64,000 nt of DNA from Rhizobium sp. Leaf262 (GTDB lineage Bacteria; Pseudomonadota; Alphaproteobacteria; Rhizobiales; Rhizobiaceae): the NCBI RefSeq assembly GCF_001422245.1, contig NZ_LMMM01000004.1:232902-296901 (forward strand), written 5' to 3'. The notes beneath the pieces are model-generated. The model did no database searches and was not told the origin of the DNA. It worked only from the letters and a program-made list of their open reading frames with translations. How positions within the stretch are numbered: the stretch's first letter is position 1; the number at the start of each line of letters is the position of its first letter. A program made the translations under genes and the position numbers. This document shows, piece after piece, positions 54,772 to 63,838 of this stretch.

Positions 54772-55059
54772 TCAGACTTCCGAGCGACCCTTGTTTTCCT
54801 CGTAGGCCTCAATGACCTCTTCGAGCGTGGCCTGCGGATTTTGCTGCTGTCCCGCCGTCATGAAATGAAGTGACAGAGCAGGCTGCGTTACAACGGTCGA
54901 GAGAGAGCTGACCTGCACGTCCTCGACCGTGCTCGTCTTTCTCACGAGTTCGCGCTTGGCTTGGTCTATCTCGGTCTTGCGCGATGCACGCTGGGTTGCC
55001 TTGATGCTATCAGCCACATACCCAGCGGTGGTCGCTGAAACTGACAAAATTTGCACCAT
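54772..55059 (-). CDS. Small hypothetical protein
   Basis: This 95-residue protein starts MVQILSVSATTAGYVADSI and contains a charged helical stretch (KATQRASRKTEIDQAKREL), then Ser/Thr/Gln-rich sequence ending EVIEAYEENKGRSEV. It has no signal peptide, membrane segment or known motif. The frame has a fair ribosome site (GAGGTGATTGC, 5 bases before the ATG) and ends at a strong terminator, which supports it being real. I do not recognise it. Confidence 0.6.
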   Translation of the reverse strand: MVQILSVSATTAGYVADSIKATQRASRKTEIDQAKRELVRKTSTVEDVQVSSLSTVVTQPALSLHFMTAGQQQNPQATLEEVIEAYEENKGRSEV

Positions 55060-55272
55060 GCAATCACCTCGCTGCTCTCTAATCGAGTGATCTTACCAGT
55101 CGCGACTTTCTTCCCGATTAAATCCAAGAGTTGCATTTGATCGGCATTTTAACGATTTCGAAAAGCATCTTTTTACTCTCATGGGCGTGTTGGGAATTTC
55201 GCTTTTTCTGTGTTTGTCGTAGAGATCGAAAACGCCGCACCCAGCCGCCCGTACCATGACCGGAGAATTCCC
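55060..55272. other. Divergent intergenic region upstream of crcB
   Basis: These 213 AT-rich bases hold no supported gene. I looked for a fluoride riboswitch ahead of crcB and did not see its conserved blocks. Confidence 0.5.
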
Positions 55273-55650
55273 ATGCTCAATATCGCGCTCGTTGCCATTG
55301 GCGGGGCAATCGGTTCCGTTGCCCGCTATCTGGTGGGGCTTTGGGGGGTGCGGTTGGCAGGTCCAAATTTTCCCTGGGGCACGCTGACCGTCAATGTGGT
55401 TGGCGCTTTTCTGATTGGGCTGATGGTGGAAATAATCGCGCGCCGGTTCGATGCTTCCTCGGAAGTACGGGTTTTCATCGTCACCGGCATCCTCGGTGGC
55501 TTCACTACATGGTCTTCCTTCACGCTGGATGCAGTCGTGCTTTTCGAACGGGGAGACCTGGGGCTGGCTGCGGTTTATTTACTGGCGAGTCTTGTCGTTT
55601 CTTTCGCTGCAATCTTCGCCGGGCTGGCCTTGGGCCGCGCTTTGTTCTAA
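55273..55650 (+). CDS. crcB: CrcB/Fluc fluoride channel
   Basis: This 125-residue small membrane protein has four helices. The start MLNIALVAIGGAIGS has CGGAGAA upstream; the longer open frame begins 21 codons earlier without support. Family marks are GGAIGSVARYLVG, TLTVNVVGAFLIG (the Asn of the pore) and GGFTTWSSFTLDAV, where the usual phrase is TTFSTF. It exports fluoride as a dual-topology dimer. No fluoride riboswitch is visible. It is the first gene of a row with rluC, a HAD phosphatase gene and ATP12. Confidence 0.92.
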   Translation: MLNIALVAIGGAIGSVARYLVGLWGVRLAGPNFPWGTLTVNVVGAFLIGLMVEIIARRFDASSEVRVFIVTGILGGFTTWSSFTLDAVVLFERGDLGLAAVYLLASLVVSFAAIFAGLALGRALF

Positions 55651-55712
55651 AGGCAACGGAAAATACCGCACGCTGACGATGCGGACGCGAGAAAAGAAAG
55701 AATGGATTAGCC

Positions 55713-56705
55713 ATGGCAGGTATCGAGCACATCAAGGTTGAGCCCGAAGAGGGCGGAATGCGCCTCGATCGCTGGTTCAAGATTCACTATCCAGGCCTCG
55801 GCTTCGGTCCGCTGCAAAAGCTGTTGCGTTCCGGGCAGGTCCGTGTGGATGGCGGACGGGTGAAAACCGATGCGCGCGTGGAAGCCGGACAAACCGTTCG
55901 CGTGCCTCCGCTGGATGTCGATTCGAAGGTCAAGGGCGGGCCGATCAGCTCGACCGACCTCAAGAACTCCGACGATGTCGATCTGTTGAAGCGCATGCTG
56001 CTGCATGAAGACGAGAAGGTTTTCGTTTTCAATAAGCCGGCCGGCATTGCCGTGCAGGGCGGCTCCGGCATCAACCGCCATATCGACGGCCTGCTGGAAG
56101 CATGGACGAGTTCCAAGGGCGAAAAGCCGCGCCTTGTTCACCGTATCGACCGTGATACGTCTGGCGTTCTCGTCGTTGCCCGCACCAGAGGTGCCGCACA
56201 GAAGCTGACGGCGGCGTTTCGTGAGCGCGACACCAAGAAGACCTACTGGTCTCTCGTGAAGGGCGTCCCGCGCAAGCATCAGGACAAGATTTCGACCTGG
56301 CTGGTCAAGGAACAGACGCCGGATGGCGACCGCATGCGCATCGCCAAGCATGGCGAGGAGGGGGCCGACCACGCCGTTTCCTATTACCGTGTCATCGATA
56401 CCGCCGCGCAAAACCTGGCATGGCTGGAAATGGAACCCTATACGGGCCGCACACACCAGCTGCGTGTTCACGCGCTGCATATGGGCCATCCGATCATCGG
56501 CGATCCCAAATATTACATCGAAGACGTCAACTGGGATTTCCCTGGCGGCATTCAGAAGCGTCTGCATCTGCACGCGCGAAAGATCGACATTCCGCACCCA
56601 TCCGGCGGACGCCTGCGCGTGACAGCACCTTTGCCGCCGCACATGGTGCAAAGCTGGAACCTGTTGGGTCTTGATGTGGCGGATGGTGACAGGGACGACG
56701 AATGA
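55713..56705 (+). CDS. RluA-family pseudouridine synthase (RluC-like)
   Basis: This 330-residue rRNA or tRNA uridine isomerase has an N-terminal S4-like domain (MRLDRWFKIHYPGLG, then LRSGQVRVDGGRVKTD) and a catalytic domain with LVHRIDRDTSGVLVVAR, where the conserved Asp follows HRI. GRTHQLRVHALHMGHPIIGD marks the C-terminus. Having both an S4 domain and this motif fits RluC (23S rRNA) better than RluA. It overlaps the HAD gene by four bases. Confidence 0.93.
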   Translation: MAGIEHIKVEPEEGGMRLDRWFKIHYPGLGFGPLQKLLRSGQVRVDGGRVKTDARVEAGQTVRVPPLDVDSKVKGGPISSTDLKNSDDVDLLKRMLLHEDEKVFVFNKPAGIAVQGGSGINRHIDGLLEAWTSSKGEKPRLVHRIDRDTSGVLVVARTRGAAQKLTAAFRERDTKKTYWSLVKGVPRKHQDKISTWLVKEQTPDGDRMRIAKHGEEGADHAVSYYRVIDTAAQNLAWLEMEPYTGRTHQLRVHALHMGHPIIGDPKYYIEDVNWDFPGGIQKRLHLHARKIDIPHPSGGRLRVTAPLPPHMVQSWNLLGLDVADGDRDDE

Positions 56706-57358
56706 AACTCGTTCTCTTCGATTGCGATGGCACGCTGGTCGATAGCGTCGGCCTTATCCATGAGGTCATGGCCCGTACCTTCGTGCATTTCGGCTATGAC
56801 CGTCCGGACGTTTCACTGACGAAATCCATCATCGGCCTGACGCTGGATATCGCGATTGCCCGCATGCAGGGCAAACCACATGTGGATGATGAAGCTCTTG
56901 CGATGACGGCCCATTACAAGGCCATCTTTGCGGGAGTGCGGGCAGAGGCCGGTTTTCAGGAGCCTTTGTTCGATGGCATCAGCGCGATGATCGAGACGCT
57001 GGCGCAACGCGAAGAGTTGTTGATGGGGGCGGTGACGGGCAAGTCCCGCCGCGGCCTGAACCTCATCATGGACACGCATGGTTTCCGCCCGCATTTCATC
57101 GTTTCGCGCACCGCAGATGATTGCCCTTCCAAACCGCACCCGGCGATGGTGACGGAATGCTGTGACGAAACCGGCATGGTTCCCGCCGATACCATTGTTA
57201 TCGGCGATGCGATTTACGATATGCAGATGGCTAAGGCAGCGGGCGCCAAGGCGATTGGTGTCGCCTGGGGCTATGCCTCCGTTGACGATCTCTGGAAGGC
57301 CGGAGCCGACGCCATCGTCAACCATCCAAGCGAAATTCCCGGCCATATTCCGGGCTGA
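56702..57358 (+). CDS. HAD-superfamily phosphatase (Gph-like)
   Basis: This 218-residue hydrolase begins MKLVLFDCDGTLVDSVGLI, the HAD motif I with the nucleophile Asp and acid/base Asp. Motif II/III are TGKSRRGLN and VIGDAIYDMQMAKAAGAKAIGVAWG. A helical cap of the C1 type lies between residues about 18-80. It resembles phosphoglycolate phosphatase and related haloacid dehalogenases. The substrate is unknown. It is translationally coupled to the pseudouridine synthase upstream and 12 bases from the ATP12 gene. Confidence 0.9.
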   Translation: MKLVLFDCDGTLVDSVGLIHEVMARTFVHFGYDRPDVSLTKSIIGLTLDIAIARMQGKPHVDDEALAMTAHYKAIFAGVRAEAGFQEPLFDGISAMIETLAQREELLMGAVTGKSRRGLNLIMDTHGFRPHFIVSRTADDCPSKPHPAMVTECCDETGMVPADTIVIGDAIYDMQMAKAAGAKAIGVAWGYASVDDLWKAGADAIVNHPSEIPGHIPG

Positions 57359-57370
57359 TAAGGACGTATC

Positions 57371-58174
57371 ATGCGTGACCTGTTGAATGATCTGACGGAA
57401 GGCTTGAGCCACCCGGACCCCATTCGCCGTTCCCAAATCCAGATGCAGAAGCCTTTGCCGAAGCGTTTCTACAAGGATGTCACGGTGGGTGACGCAGAAG
57501 ATGGCGGCTTTACCGTTCTTCTGGATGGAAAGACCATGCGCACTCCTGCCAAAAATGCGCTTATCGTGCCGACGCGTGCTCTGGCACAGCTGTTGCGCGA
57601 TGAGTGGGATGCGCAGACCGAGGTCGTCAATCCCGCCATTATGCCGATTTCGCGGCATGTCAACACAGCGATCGACGGCATTGCCAGCGATACGCAGGCA
57701 GTCTTTGAAGATATATTGCGGTTCTCGTCCAGCGACCTGCTTTGTTACCGTGCGGCCGAGCCGCCGGCACTTGTAGAAAGGCAGACGGATCAGTGGGATC
57801 CGATTGTGGACTGGGCGGCACGGTCTCTTGGTGCACGGTTCATCCTCGTGGAAGGTGTGATGCATCAGGAACAGCCACGTGAGGCGGTTGCTGCGTTTGC
57901 CGTAACGCTTCGCAAATACGATAGCGCCATCCAGCTTGCCGCTCTGCACACCATGACAGCCCTTACCGGGTCGGCGATTCTGGCGCTGGCACTTGCCGAA
58001 GGCGTACGCACTCTGGAAGAAATCTGGGCGCTTGCTCATCTGGACGAGGACTGGACGAGCGAGCAGTGGGGCGAGGACGAGGAAGCACAGGTGCGACGTG
58101 CAGCGAGGCTGGTTGACATGCGCGCCGCCATGGCCGTTCTGATCGCAGCGAGAGACGATACGACGACGGTTTAA
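57371..58174 (+). CDS. ATP12-family F1-ATPase assembly chaperone
   Basis: This 267-residue soluble protein is related to mitochondrial Atp12, which helps insert the alpha subunit into F1. Marks are KRFYKDVTVGDAEDGGFTVLLDGKTMRTPAKN near residue 30, LLRDEWDAQTEVVNPAIMP, and SSDLLCYRAAEPPALVERQ. The family is confined mainly to alphaproteobacteria and mitochondria, in line with the window's origin. The ATP synthase genes are not here. It is the last gene of the crcB-rluC-HAD-ATP12 row. Confidence 0.93.
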   Translation: MRDLLNDLTEGLSHPDPIRRSQIQMQKPLPKRFYKDVTVGDAEDGGFTVLLDGKTMRTPAKNALIVPTRALAQLLRDEWDAQTEVVNPAIMPISRHVNTAIDGIASDTQAVFEDILRFSSSDLLCYRAAEPPALVERQTDQWDPIVDWAARSLGARFILVEGVMHQEQPREAVAAFAVTLRKYDSAIQLAALHTMTALTGSAILALALAEGVRTLEEIWALAHLDEDWTSEQWGEDEEAQVRRAARLVDMRAAMAVLIAARDDTTTV

Positions 58175-58236
58175 CGGTTTTCTAACCGTAAATGGGGATG
58201 ATGGATGCGTAACCTGACGTAAGGGAAGCGTCTATC

Positions 58237-58728
58237 ATGCACCACTCGCTGAAGCGCCTTGGCATTGTCTTGCTGGCGTCTCTTGCGCTCATGTCCTTCA
58301 GGCTGGAGCCCGAAGCGGGCGATGGCGGAAAGCTGCTTTACGATGTGCGTGGTGCGTTCGTGGCCGCCAAGCCGGATGTTTCTCCCGAGCTGATGCAGTC
58401 CATTCACTATCACATGTCCAACGCCATCAAATCCACGACGCGGGACCAAACCCGTCCGCGGGTTGTCCTGACGATCCGGTTATTGGCTGTGACCAAGGGT
58501 TCTCTCATTCTTGGTGAGCGGGCATCGGCCCGTGTGGTCGTGCGCGCCGCTGCTGTCCAGACAGGCGAAGTGGTTGCCGAAACGAGTTTTACCGCGACTG
58601 TGCTTGGTATCGACAAGAGCATGATCGATCAGGAACTGGCCACCGGCATCGTTGAGCGCGTCGTTTCGGAGTTTAGTCTGGACCGTCCATCACCTCTGGC
58701 GACGGCCTTGTTTCCCGGTAAGTTTTAA
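58237..58728 (+). CDS. Hypothetical exported protein
   Basis: This 163-residue protein has an N-terminal hydrophobic segment (about residues 8-22, LGIVLLASLALMSF) that may be a signal peptide or anchor; no lipobox Cys is present. The mature part is predicted alpha/beta, with RPRVVLTIRLLAVTKGS and regular beta strands. I do not recognise the family. It begins 62 bases after ATP12 and may be its own unit. It could be a periplasmic or lipoprotein-like component. Confidence 0.65.
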   Translation: MHHSLKRLGIVLLASLALMSFRLEPEAGDGGKLLYDVRGAFVAAKPDVSPELMQSIHYHMSNAIKSTTRDQTRPRVVLTIRLLAVTKGSLILGERASARVVVRAAAVQTGEVVAETSFTATVLGIDKSMIDQELATGIVERVVSEFSLDRPSPLATALFPGKF

Positions 58729-58783
58729 GCCACCGTCACATCCTTTGGTTAGATAGCGATATCACCGCCGGAGGAGTGTAAAG

Positions 58784-60094
58784 ATGAAGTCGATCGGCAT
58801 TATAGGTCTCGCGATTTGCATGGTCATGCCATCTCCCGCATCCTCTACGGAAAACCGTATAGATCGCATCCGCCCGGACGCGCCTGCGCTGGCGCCATAC
58901 GGCCAATATGCCGTTGGCGTGAGAACACTGAAAATCGTCAATCCCGGTCAGGTGGACGTCGTTCATATCGAGCCCGGCAAGCCGTTTCCCACATATGATC
59001 GTCCGCTGATGCTCGAAATCTGGTATCCTGCCGAACAGGCCGGGCAGGGCGACGATTACCGTGTGTTCTTGCGCGATGGAAAGACCGAAATATCCGTGGC
59101 CGGTCGGGCGCAGCGCGATGCCGAACCGCTGAAGGATAAAGGACAGCGCTTTCCGCTGATTGTCGTTTCGCATGGATATCCCGGCAATCGCTATCTCATG
59201 AGCCCGCTTGCGGAGAATCTGGCCAGCAAGGGTTACGTGGTCGCGTCAATAGACCATACTGACAGCACTTATAATGACATGGCTGCGTTTGGCAGTACGC
59301 TGGTCAACCGGCCACTCGATCAGCGTTTCGCTTTGCAGGAAATTGCGCGGTTGACCGACAAGCCGGATAATTTTCTCTCGGGAATCGTCGATGCTTCGCA
59401 TGCGGGTCTGATCGGCTACTCGATGGGTGGATATGGCGCTGTCGTCACAGCAGGCGCCGGCGTCTCCGATGAAGCCGTTGCGGCAGACTGGAGCGCAAAA
59501 GAGCGTGCACTGGCTGTTCATCACGCGGGAACGCAGGAGCATGCCGAGTTATTCGATGACCGGTTCAAAGCCATCATATCTATAGCGCCTTGGGGTATGC
59601 AGCGCGGGATGTGGGATGAAAGGGGCCTTGCCGAAGTGAAGGTGCCGATCTTCTTCATGGCTGGCAGCGCCGATGATGTTTCAGATTACAAAAAGGGAAT
59701 TCGCAGGATTTTCGAAAGCCACATGCCCGTCGATCGATATCTGCTGACATTCGCCGATGCCAATCACAATGCGGCGGCAACCATGCCTGCGCCGGTGGAG
59801 AGCTGGAAAACGAGTGAAACCCTTGGATTTGCACCTTTCGAACATTACGCCGATCCCGTCTGGGATACCGTTCGCATGAATAACATCGCCCAGCATTTTG
59901 CCACGGCCTGGTTCGATGTGAAGCTGAAGGGTGACCAAGGCAAAGTGAAATATCTGGAGCTGAGCGAACAATCGGATAAGGGTGTCTGGGCCGTCAACAA
60001 GGACGGAACACGAAAGCCCGAGCATAGCTACTGGGAAGGGTTCGCCAATCGTACCGCCAAGGGCTTGCGGCTGGAACACCGCAAGCCGGATTGA
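58784..60094 (+). CDS. Exported alpha/beta hydrolase (PAF-acetylhydrolase/dienelactone-type)
   Basis: This 436-residue secreted hydrolase has a signal peptide (about residues 1-22, ending PSPASS). The fold shows LIVVSHGYPGNRYLMSPLAENLA for the oxyanion hole, the nucleophile elbow GYSMGGYG (GxSxG), a later Asp in FFMAGSADDVSDY, and His in DANHNAAA. The architecture resembles bacterial dienelactone hydrolases and PAF-acetylhydrolase-like enzymes. The substrate is not known. It is convergent with fghA, ending 9 bases away. Confidence 0.85.
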   Translation: MKSIGIIGLAICMVMPSPASSTENRIDRIRPDAPALAPYGQYAVGVRTLKIVNPGQVDVVHIEPGKPFPTYDRPLMLEIWYPAEQAGQGDDYRVFLRDGKTEISVAGRAQRDAEPLKDKGQRFPLIVVSHGYPGNRYLMSPLAENLASKGYVVASIDHTDSTYNDMAAFGSTLVNRPLDQRFALQEIARLTDKPDNFLSGIVDASHAGLIGYSMGGYGAVVTAGAGVSDEAVAADWSAKERALAVHHAGTQEHAELFDDRFKAIISIAPWGMQRGMWDERGLAEVKVPIFFMAGSADDVSDYKKGIRRIFESHMPVDRYLLTFADANHNAAATMPAPVESWKTSETLGFAPFEHYADPVWDTVRMNNIAQHFATAWFDVKLKGDQGKVKYLELSEQSDKGVWAVNKDGTRKPEHSYWEGFANRTAKGLRLEHRKPD

Positions 60095-60103
60095 TGGATA
60101 GTA

Positions 60104-60937
60104 TCAGCCAAGTCGCTGCGCGTGCCACTTCAGGTGATCGTCCATGAAGGTGGAAATGAAGAAGTAGGAGTGATCGTAGCGGTCGTGCATGCGTAACGTC
60201 AGGTCGATATCCATACCTTTGATCGCATCTTCGAAAAGCCATGGCCGAAGGCCGCTTTCCAGAAAATTGTCTGCCTTGCCCTGATCGATCAGGAATGCCG
60301 GAAAGCGTGCGCCGTCTTCTACCAGCGCACATGCGTCGTAGGCGCGCCAGGCTGCCTCGTCCTCGCCGAGATATTTCTCCAGGGCTGGGCGTGACCAATT
60401 GGCAGAGGAAGGTGCCACGATGGGCGCGAAAGCCGAGCAGCTCTTGAAGCGGTCCGGGTTTTTCAGCGCAATCGTCATAGCCCCGTGCCCGCCCATGGAG
60501 TGACCGAAAATACCCTGGCGCGTCATATCCACGCGGAACTGTTTGGAAATCAGGGCAGGGAGTTCTTCCGTGATATAGCTGTACATCTGGTAATGCTCCG
60601 CCCACGGTGTTTCCGTCGCGTCGAGATAGAAGCCAGCGCCCTTGCCCATTTGCCAGTTGGTCAATTCGTCCGGCACGTCGTTGCCACGCGGGCTCGTGTC
60701 CGGACAAACGATAATCAAGCCAAGCTCCGACGCCATGCGGCGATATTCGCCTTTGTCCATCACGTTGGCGTGGGTGCAGGTCAGCCCGGAAAGATACCAT
60801 AAAACAGGGCAGGGCTCATGAATGGCCTTCGGCGGGATATAGACCGCGAATGTCATCTCGCACGGCGTTGTCGTCGCGTCATGCGCGAAAACGCCCTGCA
60901 TGCCGCCGAATGCGGTGTTCTGAGAAATGATTTTCAT
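60104..60937 (-). CDS. fghA: S-formylglutathione hydrolase
   Basis: This 277-residue esterase D-type enzyme releases formate from S-formylglutathione in glutathione-dependent formaldehyde detoxification. It has PVLWYLSGLTCTHANVMDKGE, the nucleophile elbow GHSMGGHGAMTIALKNP, FAPI after it, Asp in DQGKADNFL, and His in HDRYDHSYFFISTF. The length is normal. The companion formaldehyde dehydrogenase (adhC-type) and activating enzyme are not in this window, so the pathway is split. Confidence 0.96.
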   Translation of the reverse strand: MKIISQNTAFGGMQGVFAHDATTTPCEMTFAVYIPPKAIHEPCPVLWYLSGLTCTHANVMDKGEYRRMASELGLIIVCPDTSPRGNDVPDELTNWQMGKGAGFYLDATETPWAEHYQMYSYITEELPALISKQFRVDMTRQGIFGHSMGGHGAMTIALKNPDRFKSCSAFAPIVAPSSANWSRPALEKYLGEDEAAWRAYDACALVEDGARFPAFLIDQGKADNFLESGLRPWLFEDAIKGMDIDLTLRMHDRYDHSYFFISTFMDDHLKWHAQRLG

Positions 60938-60963
60938 GGGAATTCCTTATGGGTGCAGTGAGA

Positions 60964-61620
60964 TCAACCCGCCAGAGACACTGCAGCATTCACGGCTGCG
61001 GCGACAAGAACGGTATTGAAAAAGAACGACACGATGGAGTGCAGAAGCACGACCTTGCGCATCGGCGTGGTCGTTACCGCGACGTCTGAGGTCTGCGCAG
61101 TCATGCCGATGACGACGGAGAAGTAGAGAAACTCATAGATTCCTGGCTCTTCTGTGTCAGGGAAATCCATACCGCCGCGCGGATGTTTCTTGTCTGACGC
61201 TTTTGCGGACCGCCAGAACAGGTGTGCGTAATGCATTGCCGTCATGGTGTGGATGGTCAGCCATCCGAACACGACAGATAGAAAGGCGAGGGTCAGTGAC
61301 CAGACGGTTTCACCGGCAGCGTGATTGAGCGCCAGAAAGAGCGATGCAACCGCAACGCCGACCGCCAGAAACGTGATGGCGATGATGACGATTGCTGGAA
61401 GGTCGTCGCTATCAGCATGCGCCTTCATATGAGCCGGGGTCAGGCGATGAAGCCGCGAGCCGATGATGATGAGGTAGGTGAGGAAGAAAACGATCGCTGC
61501 ACATTCGACCGCTAGTGACGGTACGAAGACAATGGCTCCGACCAGGACAACGGCGCTCAGGCCAACTGCGATCAAGAAAGGTCGGTGTCGTGAATAGCGG
61601 CTGTGCCTGGATGTTTGCAT
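60964..61620 (-). CDS. DUF1345 family membrane protein
   Basis: This inner-membrane protein of about 218 residues has five to six hydrophobic segments. The chosen start MQTSRHSRYSRHRPF has GGGAG upstream, and the frame opens 13 codons earlier without one. It has the DUF1345 pattern FLSVVFGWLTIHTMTAMHYAHLF in the middle and YEFLYFSVVIGMTAQTSDVAV toward the end. The function of the family is unknown. It is downstream of the DUF188 gene on the same strand, overlapping region aside, and precedes fghA by 26 bases. Confidence 0.87.
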   Translation of the reverse strand: MQTSRHSRYSRHRPFLIAVGLSAVVLVGAIVFVPSLAVECAAIVFFLTYLIIIGSRLHRLTPAHMKAHADSDDLPAIVIIAITFLAVGVAVASLFLALNHAAGETVWSLTLAFLSVVFGWLTIHTMTAMHYAHLFWRSAKASDKKHPRGGMDFPDTEEPGIYEFLYFSVVIGMTAQTSDVAVTTTPMRKVVLLHSIVSFFFNTVLVAAAVNAAVSLAG

Positions 61621-61637
61621 CGACGGTCTCCCACAAG

Positions 61638-62084
61638 CTATCTTTTGATCCGACGACACAGGCGGTCAAGTGTCTCTAGAAACTGGGAGCGATCACGAGG
61701 CGAAAAAGCAGCGTTGTAACCCTTGCTTTCGCCGGTCTCGCGCAGATGCGCGCCAAGGTCCCGCATCGCTGTTGCCATGCCAATATTCGTCTTGTCGAAA
61801 ATGCGCCCGGTCGGCCCCGTCACCTGCGCGCCATTGGCGACGCATCGTCCTGCCAGAGGCACGTCGGCGGTGATGACGATATCGTCCTCGCCCGCATGTT
61901 CCGCAATCCAGTCGTCAGCAGCGTCGAAGGAGGCGGAGACGATGACGTTCTTCACCATCGGATCGCGCGAAGGCCGCAGACCGGAATTGGCAACGAATGT
62001 CACCTCCAGCCCATGGCGCTCGGCAACCTTCAAAATCTCCGGCTTTACCGGGCACGCATCGGCATCAACATAGATCTGCGGCAT
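61638..62084 (-). CDS. YaiI/YqxD family protein (DUF188)
   Basis: This 148-residue soluble protein has a PIN-like fold. It starts MPQIYVDADACPVKPEIL, the family signature with two Asp that could bind metal, and continues with NVIVSASFDAADDWIAEHA, IVITADVPLA and GRIFDKTNIG. Nuclease activity is suspected from the fold but not shown. The frame also contains GTG and TTG codons directly before the ATG; the ATG at 62084 fits the family. It ends 17 bases before the DUF1345 gene. Confidence 0.93.
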   Translation of the reverse strand: MPQIYVDADACPVKPEILKVAERHGLEVTFVANSGLRPSRDPMVKNVIVSASFDAADDWIAEHAGEDDIVITADVPLAGRCVANGAQVTGPTGRIFDKTNIGMATAMRDLGAHLRETGESKGYNAAFSPRDRSQFLETLDRLCRRIKR

Positions 62085-62163
62085 CAACACTTCTTCTCAA
62101 ACGAACTCAGACAGTCTTTTAGAAGCGTAGCCGCAATTTCCCAAGAGCTATTTGCGTAATCGA

Positions 62164-63384
62164 CTATGTAGCCGCTTCCACTACGGAGGCGTCGCTGCGC
62201 AAAGCCATTTCCGCCACCAACAGCGCGGTGATGCCCGCAGCGAAAAAGCCGACGGACAGATACACGACTGTCCCATCATAAAGCTGACCGAAAGCGATGG
62301 CGAAGAGCGTCGAAACAAGGCTCGATCCCGAAGCAATGATGGATGCGCCGAAACCAGCGATCTGCCCAAGGGACTGCATGGCCAAGGCATTGAGATTGCC
62401 GAACAGCAGGCCCATGGTGAAAAAGGTAATGAACAGCATCACGAGGAAGGCAAGAAAGGGCAGGTGGTTTCCGTAAGCGATAGAGGAAATCATCATCACG
62501 AAGGTAACACTTGCCAGACCGATGAAAGCACCGCGCACCATGGCCTCCATACCAAAGCGCTGAACGAGCCTCGCATTCATGAAGAAAGCCAGCGCCATGG
62601 AGATGGCGAGCCCGGCAAAATAGAAGGGCAGGGTCTCTGCGACGCCATAGGCATCATAGAAAATGTCGGCGGCCGTGCTGAGATAGAGAAGCTGCGCGCC
62701 GAAGACGAGGCCAGTCGCCACGAACAGCAACGTCACACGACGGTTGGAAAGGATGCGAAGGCCATTGGCCATAAGCAGACGCGGGCGAAATGGAATGCGC
62801 CGTGCAGCAGGTAATGTTTCCGGATGCCGGATGGCCAGCCAGAGGCCGAGAGCGAGAGAAATCACCAGATAGGCGACGAAGACACTGCGCCATCCCACAA
62901 TGGAAATCAGTCCCTGCGCAAGTGCTGGCGCAATCATCGGCACCAGAATGAAGAGGGTGAACATGAAGGACATGACACGCGCCATGGCATTGCCTTCGAA
63001 CTGATCGCGGATCATGGCGCGCGTCGCGATCTTCGGGCCGGACACACCGATGCCCTGAAGGAAGCGCCCGATAATGACCATCTCCAGCGAATTCGCCAAC
63101 ATCGCGATGACGGTGCCACAAAGATAGATGCCGAGCCCAAAGAGAAGCGCGCGTTTCCGTCCAATTGCGTCGGATATCGGCCCTAGCAACAGCTCCCCAA
63201 ACGCCATACCGAAGATGAACAGCGAAATGACATGCTGGGTGGAGAGCGGCGGTGGCGTGCCCAGCTCAGCTCCAATCGCGCGCAAACCGGGCAACAGAGC
63301 GTCGATGCTGAGCGAGGTCAAGGATGTGAGCAGCGCGTAGAGGATAAGGCGTTCGCGAAATTGCATAGAGATGAAACGAGCCAT
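62164..63384 (-). CDS. MFS multidrug efflux transporter (Bcr/CflA family)
   Basis: This 406-residue drug:proton antiporter has twelve membrane segments. It carries the loop 2-3 motif of the family as GPISDAIGRKRALL, preceded by SLFIFGMAFGELLLG, and the antiporter motif in helix 5 region GVSGPKIATRAMIRDQFEG. The start at MARFISMQF has no clear ribosome site; the ATG six codons later is no better. Export of small drugs is likely but the spectrum is unknown. Confidence 0.9.
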   Translation of the reverse strand: MARFISMQFRERLILYALLTSLTSLSIDALLPGLRAIGAELGTPPPLSTQHVISLFIFGMAFGELLLGPISDAIGRKRALLFGLGIYLCGTVIAMLANSLEMVIIGRFLQGIGVSGPKIATRAMIRDQFEGNAMARVMSFMFTLFILVPMIAPALAQGLISIVGWRSVFVAYLVISLALGLWLAIRHPETLPAARRIPFRPRLLMANGLRILSNRRVTLLFVATGLVFGAQLLYLSTAADIFYDAYGVAETLPFYFAGLAISMALAFFMNARLVQRFGMEAMVRGAFIGLASVTFVMMISSIAYGNHLPFLAFLVMLFITFFTMGLLFGNLNALAMQSLGQIAGFGASIIASGSSLVSTLFAIAFGQLYDGTVVYLSVGFFAAGITALLVAEMALRSDASVVEAAT

Positions 63385-63636
63385 TGTAGAAAAGGATCAG
63401 AACAACCTATACGAAACGCGTTAGGTCACAATGGTTTGATATCATTGAAATTTCAGAATAATCAGCTTTATCGCGCTCAAGCTGCCAAGCAGATCACTGA
63501 ACGGGACCGATGCTCATTCTGGCGATCCTCGGTCCATCACAGACGCCATCTGCGTCAACATGGCTGATGTTACATGCGGCAATTACGATGTAGTGATCTC
63601 AGCGATACCGCAACGTAATGGCTGGAAATATTCAAA
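63385..63636. other. Intergenic region between the efflux gene and the small membrane protein gene
   Basis: These 252 AT-richer bases contain no gene I can support. They should hold the promoters of the divergent efflux gene and of the 39-residue protein gene. Confidence 0.5.
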
Positions 63637-63756
63637 ATGTCAGACTGGGTAGACTGGTTTCCGATTGTCTTCTTTCCGTTGAAGATACTGGTACTGGGCA
63701 CGGGCATGTTCTTCTCCATCAAGTGGCACTACGATCAGGGGAAGAACAAGAAGTAA
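63637..63756 (+). CDS. 39-residue small membrane protein
   Basis: This short gene encodes 39 residues that begin MSDWVDWFPIVFFPLKILVL and end in the basic tail HYDQGKNKK. One strong hydrophobic segment (about residues 8-28) is flanked by Trp/Asp at the front and Lys at the end, a typical single-pass topology with the tail in the cytoplasm. I recall near-identical small proteins in Rhizobium and Agrobacterium, but no function. An overlapping longer frame (63618-63857) is in another register and lacks these features. Confidence 0.7.
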   Translation: MSDWVDWFPIVFFPLKILVLGTGMFFSIKWHYDQGKNKK

Positions 63757-63838
63757 TGAGACTAGCGGACTGTAGGCTTCCAACCTCCGTTGGTAGTGAC
63801 GCAGTCACGGGCAGAGGTGTCGCATCTGTCGTTCTCCT

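Noticed and set aside
55060..55272. A possible fluoride riboswitch before crcB
   Set aside because: I could not find the conserved blocks of that class.
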